A stretch of 27,500 bases of DNA, from contig JAFGOZ010000660.1 of NCBI GenBank assembly GCA_016926235.1, positions 1 to 27,500 on the forward strand, given 5' to 3'. A program made the position numbers and the translations under genes. Below the pieces are notes generated by a model that saw only the letters and a program-made list of their open reading frames with translations, ran no database searches and was not told where the DNA came from. Below are positions 26,301 through 27,500 of the stretch, piece by piece (positions within the stretch are counted from its first letter, which is position 1; every line of letters begins with the position of its first letter). The DNA is from Bacteroidales bacterium. Lineage in GTDB: Bacteria; Bacteroidota; Bacteroidia; Bacteroidales; UBA10428.

Positions 26301-26662
26301 TTACCCATTTTTTCGCCAACAACAGTAACGGCATCAATGGCAGTTGATGACTCAAAAAGGGTTACATCAATTTTTTTCCGGTTATTAACTTTAATAATTT
26401 GTTTGTCATAACCCAGCATCGATATTTGGATAGTGGTATTTCCGGAATTAACCTTCATAATGTAATTACCGTTTACGTCGGTAATGGTACCGTTGCTAAA
26501 CCTTCCGTTTTCATCAACTTCTACAACATTGGCGCCAATTAAAGGCTCGTCATAGGTTCCGTCCATTATTTGTCCACTGATATAAAAGGTCTGGGAAAAA
26601 CCCGCCATAGAAAGCATAATAAGCAAAACGCTAAGGCATATTTTCAGGGTTAAATTTCTCAT
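23399..26662 (-). CDS. SusC/RagA-family TonB-linked outer-membrane transporter (first cassette)
   Basis: A 1087-residue transporter with signal peptide MRNLTLKICLSVLLIMLSMA (cleaved after GFSQ region). Next are a CarboxypepD-reg-like domain (ISGQIMDGTYDEPLIGANVV, GYDKQIIKVN) and a canonical SusC plug: EEMLQGRMGNVDISAVSGDP, LNIRIRGTATLNARNSPLIV, PEDIESIEVLKDAGATAIWG and SKASNGVLMIKTKRG. The rest is the barrel, ending RYTLGVGLTF with the terminal Phe. All SusC hallmarks are present, so it should be functional. It starts 58 bp after the fasciclin gene at the right edge and is followed by its SusD. The substrate cannot be deduced from the sequence. Confidence 0.95.
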   Translation of the reverse strand: MRNLTLKICLSVLLIMLSMAGFSQTFYISGQIMDGTYDEPLIGANVVEVDENGRFSNGTITDVNGNYIMKVNSGNTTIQISMLGYDKQIIKVNNRKKIDVTLFESSTAIDAVTVVGEKMGNDGIISIRDRAVAVDRLELEELKSSMTTTVEEMLQGRMGNVDISAVSGDPGAGLNIRIRGTATLNARNSPLIVINGIPYDTQVDESFDFGSADVEKFGNLIDVAPEDIESIEVLKDAGATAIWGSKASNGVLMIKTKRGTRSKPIFDYTYKVTQANEPDPIPMLDGGGYSKLIAESHYNLDERNNFLGGNLEGSHAREIAYDKSWKEEYWNYAQNTNWIEEITRTAYTHQHHFSVRGGGEKSGYKVSVGFQDEQGTTIGTRLAKTNVGTSFDYQISSKLKFNSDILYTHYNQDANYDFEDGYYNGNRSLRSMAYRKMPNLSVYVRDTNNVPYDDFFTPATTLQGTASDIVNPVAFAKLSTHKRYQDNLRAGFNLMYNISEKLSMNSTITLDVFDKKMEKFLPYKAIGFNFSDNVTRKATNEFTNKSSIYNMTKIIYTPVSTQTHDLLILGQFDAELTTTRAYHLETSRSFSEYETSTVGDKTITSMYAWFSEYRSIGAFASAHYKFKDKYIFSLSSKLEGNSKYSREARWGIFPAATFAWRISEEPGIRNINFINDFKLRSSWGISGNAPGDSYLYFNTYRAGNDLAYLNTAGVVPKNMELTGLQWENIEQTNLGFSFYGHKNRLNIEFDVYEKTTHNLFLWNTGIPTSTGFGSFNTNDGELQNKGIEVSIDYKLIDMNDLKISFNFNASHNENLVLQLPENFSLESGNMEDNGNYKTAVVPGEPIGGFFGYEYKGVYSKTEDTYVRDVNDNLIYEPGQELPMHMIHGGSSAYIYKAGDAHYADRNYDGKIDELDIVYLGDTNPELMGGFGPRVQYKGLTVNLFIYYRIGQEIINQTRMDTEKMYNSDNQSKATNWRWRKEGDETDVPRALYNEGYNWLGSSRFVEDGSYIRFKSASITYNFPKKMITNLNLSDLKLFFTGYNIYTWTNYSGQDPEVSIPSRPDQLPKDFSRTPPSIRYTLGVGLTF

Positions 26663-26720
26663 AGTCAGATGGGTAAGTTATTATTGTTTTGTTATATTCT
26701 TATTGATTTATACAATACTT

Positions 26721-27500
26721 TTATTTCTGAAGTACAGTATTAATTTTATGGATTACACCAAACTCCATAAGTTTATTTGCATCGTCGTGGTCAACAGTTA
26801 TGGTTTGTCCCGAGCCGTCGGTTATACTTAAGCTATGTACCGCGTTTGAAAAACTCAGGGTTTCATATACGATTTGTTCTCCAACAATACTGTTAATCAA
26901 ATGTGTTGCATTGGTGCCAGAGAATACGCCATCATCAAATATGCAGCGGTTTCTAACGAAATGATAGTAAATGAAGTCCCTTAATCCTTCAACATCAGCC
27001 GGGATTAAGCCAGCAAGTTCTGCATCAGCAACAGCCTGATTTGTCGGAGCAAGTATAGTCCATTGATCCAACTCAGAAATAGTAATAAGACGTGGTTTTA
27101 CCACTCCTGGCAGTTCATAATCAACCTGGGCACTGTCTATTATTCCTGCCTGTGCAAGTAAATCGACAAAGGAAGAGAGTTCAGGATCAGCCATCATTCG
27201 CTCTGCTGCATTCAAAGGCTTTTTAATCGTATTATCCAGATAAAACAGATTTCCATTTTTTTCACTTGGTAAGGTTTCGACTATGGTATTATGGTCGTTA
27301 ACTACCTGGTTTCCGCCACCCTGGATTTCTCCATTATTATAGTAGATATAGTTATCGGATTCCATTCGTATAAAGCCTTCGCCATTGAAATTTTCAATAA
27401 GACCAAAGTAGAAATAATTTTTCACCAGTTCTTCAATGTCAGTTTCAGCCATAGAACTCCATACTCCAACGCTATTCCGGATTTCTAAATTAACAACACC
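26721..27500 (-). CDS. Fasciclin (FAS1) domain protein, C-terminal part
   Basis: The frame stays open through the right edge (the residues before the internal Met at 27452 read GVVNLEIRNSVGVWSS), so 259 C-terminal residues are visible and the true start lies outside. The first part is the end of one FAS1 domain, closing with the H2-like NGNLFYLDNTIKKP. A complete FAS1 domain follows (PELSSFVDLLAQAGIIDS..., H1 WTILAPTNQAVADAE, then LRDFIYYHFVRNRC..., and H2 FGVIHKINTVLQK at the very end). It lacks the extra C-terminal domain of the other fasciclin protein in this operon. Its position, 58 bp before SusC, makes it the first lipoprotein-type partner of the first cassette; a lipobox would be in the unseen part. 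The operon may extend further upstream. Confidence 0.88.
   Translation of the reverse strand, partial: GVVNLEIRNSVGVWSSMAETDIEELVKNYFYFGLIENFNGEGFIRMESDNYIYYNNGEIQGGGNQVVNDHNTIVETLPSEKNGNLFYLDNTIKKPLNAAERMMADPELSSFVDLLAQAGIIDSAQVDYELPGVVKPRLITISELDQWTILAPTNQAVADAELAGLIPADVEGLRDFIYYHFVRNRCIFDDGVFSGTNATHLINSIVGEQIVYETLSFSNAVHSLSITDGSGQTITVDHDDANKLMEFGVIHKINTVLQK

Overview
The window looks like a low-GC Bacteroidota chromosome, probably class Bacteroidia and something like Marinilabiliales; that rank is a guess from gene content, not a measurement. The signs are SusC/SusD pairs, a DUF4249 lipoprotein beside a TonB-dependent receptor, a type IX secretion (T9SS) C-terminal sorting domain, many lipoproteins with short Cys-ending signal peptides, and a TAnnTTTG-type promoter box. 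Every gene reads on the minus strand except a transposase tail at the left edge.

Left to right: (1) 1-343 is the 3' end of an IS66-family element on the plus strand; its probable terminus lies 2 bp from the stop codon of the next gene. (2) 346-3710 is a two-gene minus-strand operon: a DUF4249 lipoprotein followed by a CarboxypepD-reg/plug/barrel TonB-dependent receptor, joined by an ATGA overlap. (3) 3804-5307 is a worn accessory stretch: a lipoprotein and an overlapping downstream ORF that may be one frame-broken gene, a short remnant resembling the N-terminal side of an S74-type trimeric protein, an imperfect palindromic intergenic repeat and a hairpin. (4) 5308-12315 encodes one 2335-residue secreted parallel beta-helix protein built from tandem ~470-residue modules and ending in a T9SS sorting domain. 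(5) 12735-15452 holds yifB/comM (AAA+ Mg-chelatase-like ATPase) followed by two small predicted outer-membrane beta-barrel proteins, then a minus-strand intrinsic terminator. (6) 15703 to the right edge is one long minus-strand operon: FAS1 lipoprotein (running off the window), SusC, SusD, FAS1 lipoprotein, SusC, SusD, with gaps of 11-58 bp and a hairpin after the last gene.

Most of the window concerns the cell envelope. The right-hand operon is the main object of interest: two successive [fasciclin lipoprotein - SusC - SusD] cassettes with no glycoside hydrolase, peptidase or regulator inside the visible part. The fasciclin protein occupies the kind of position where other Sus-type loci carry accessory surface-binding lipoproteins (SusE/SusF). 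The complete copy ends in a beta-rich domain with a carbohydrate-binding-like pattern, so a surface binding-and-uptake role for a glycan or other polymer is a reasonable inference, but no substrate can be read from the sequence. No tRNA, rRNA or CRISPR array was seen.
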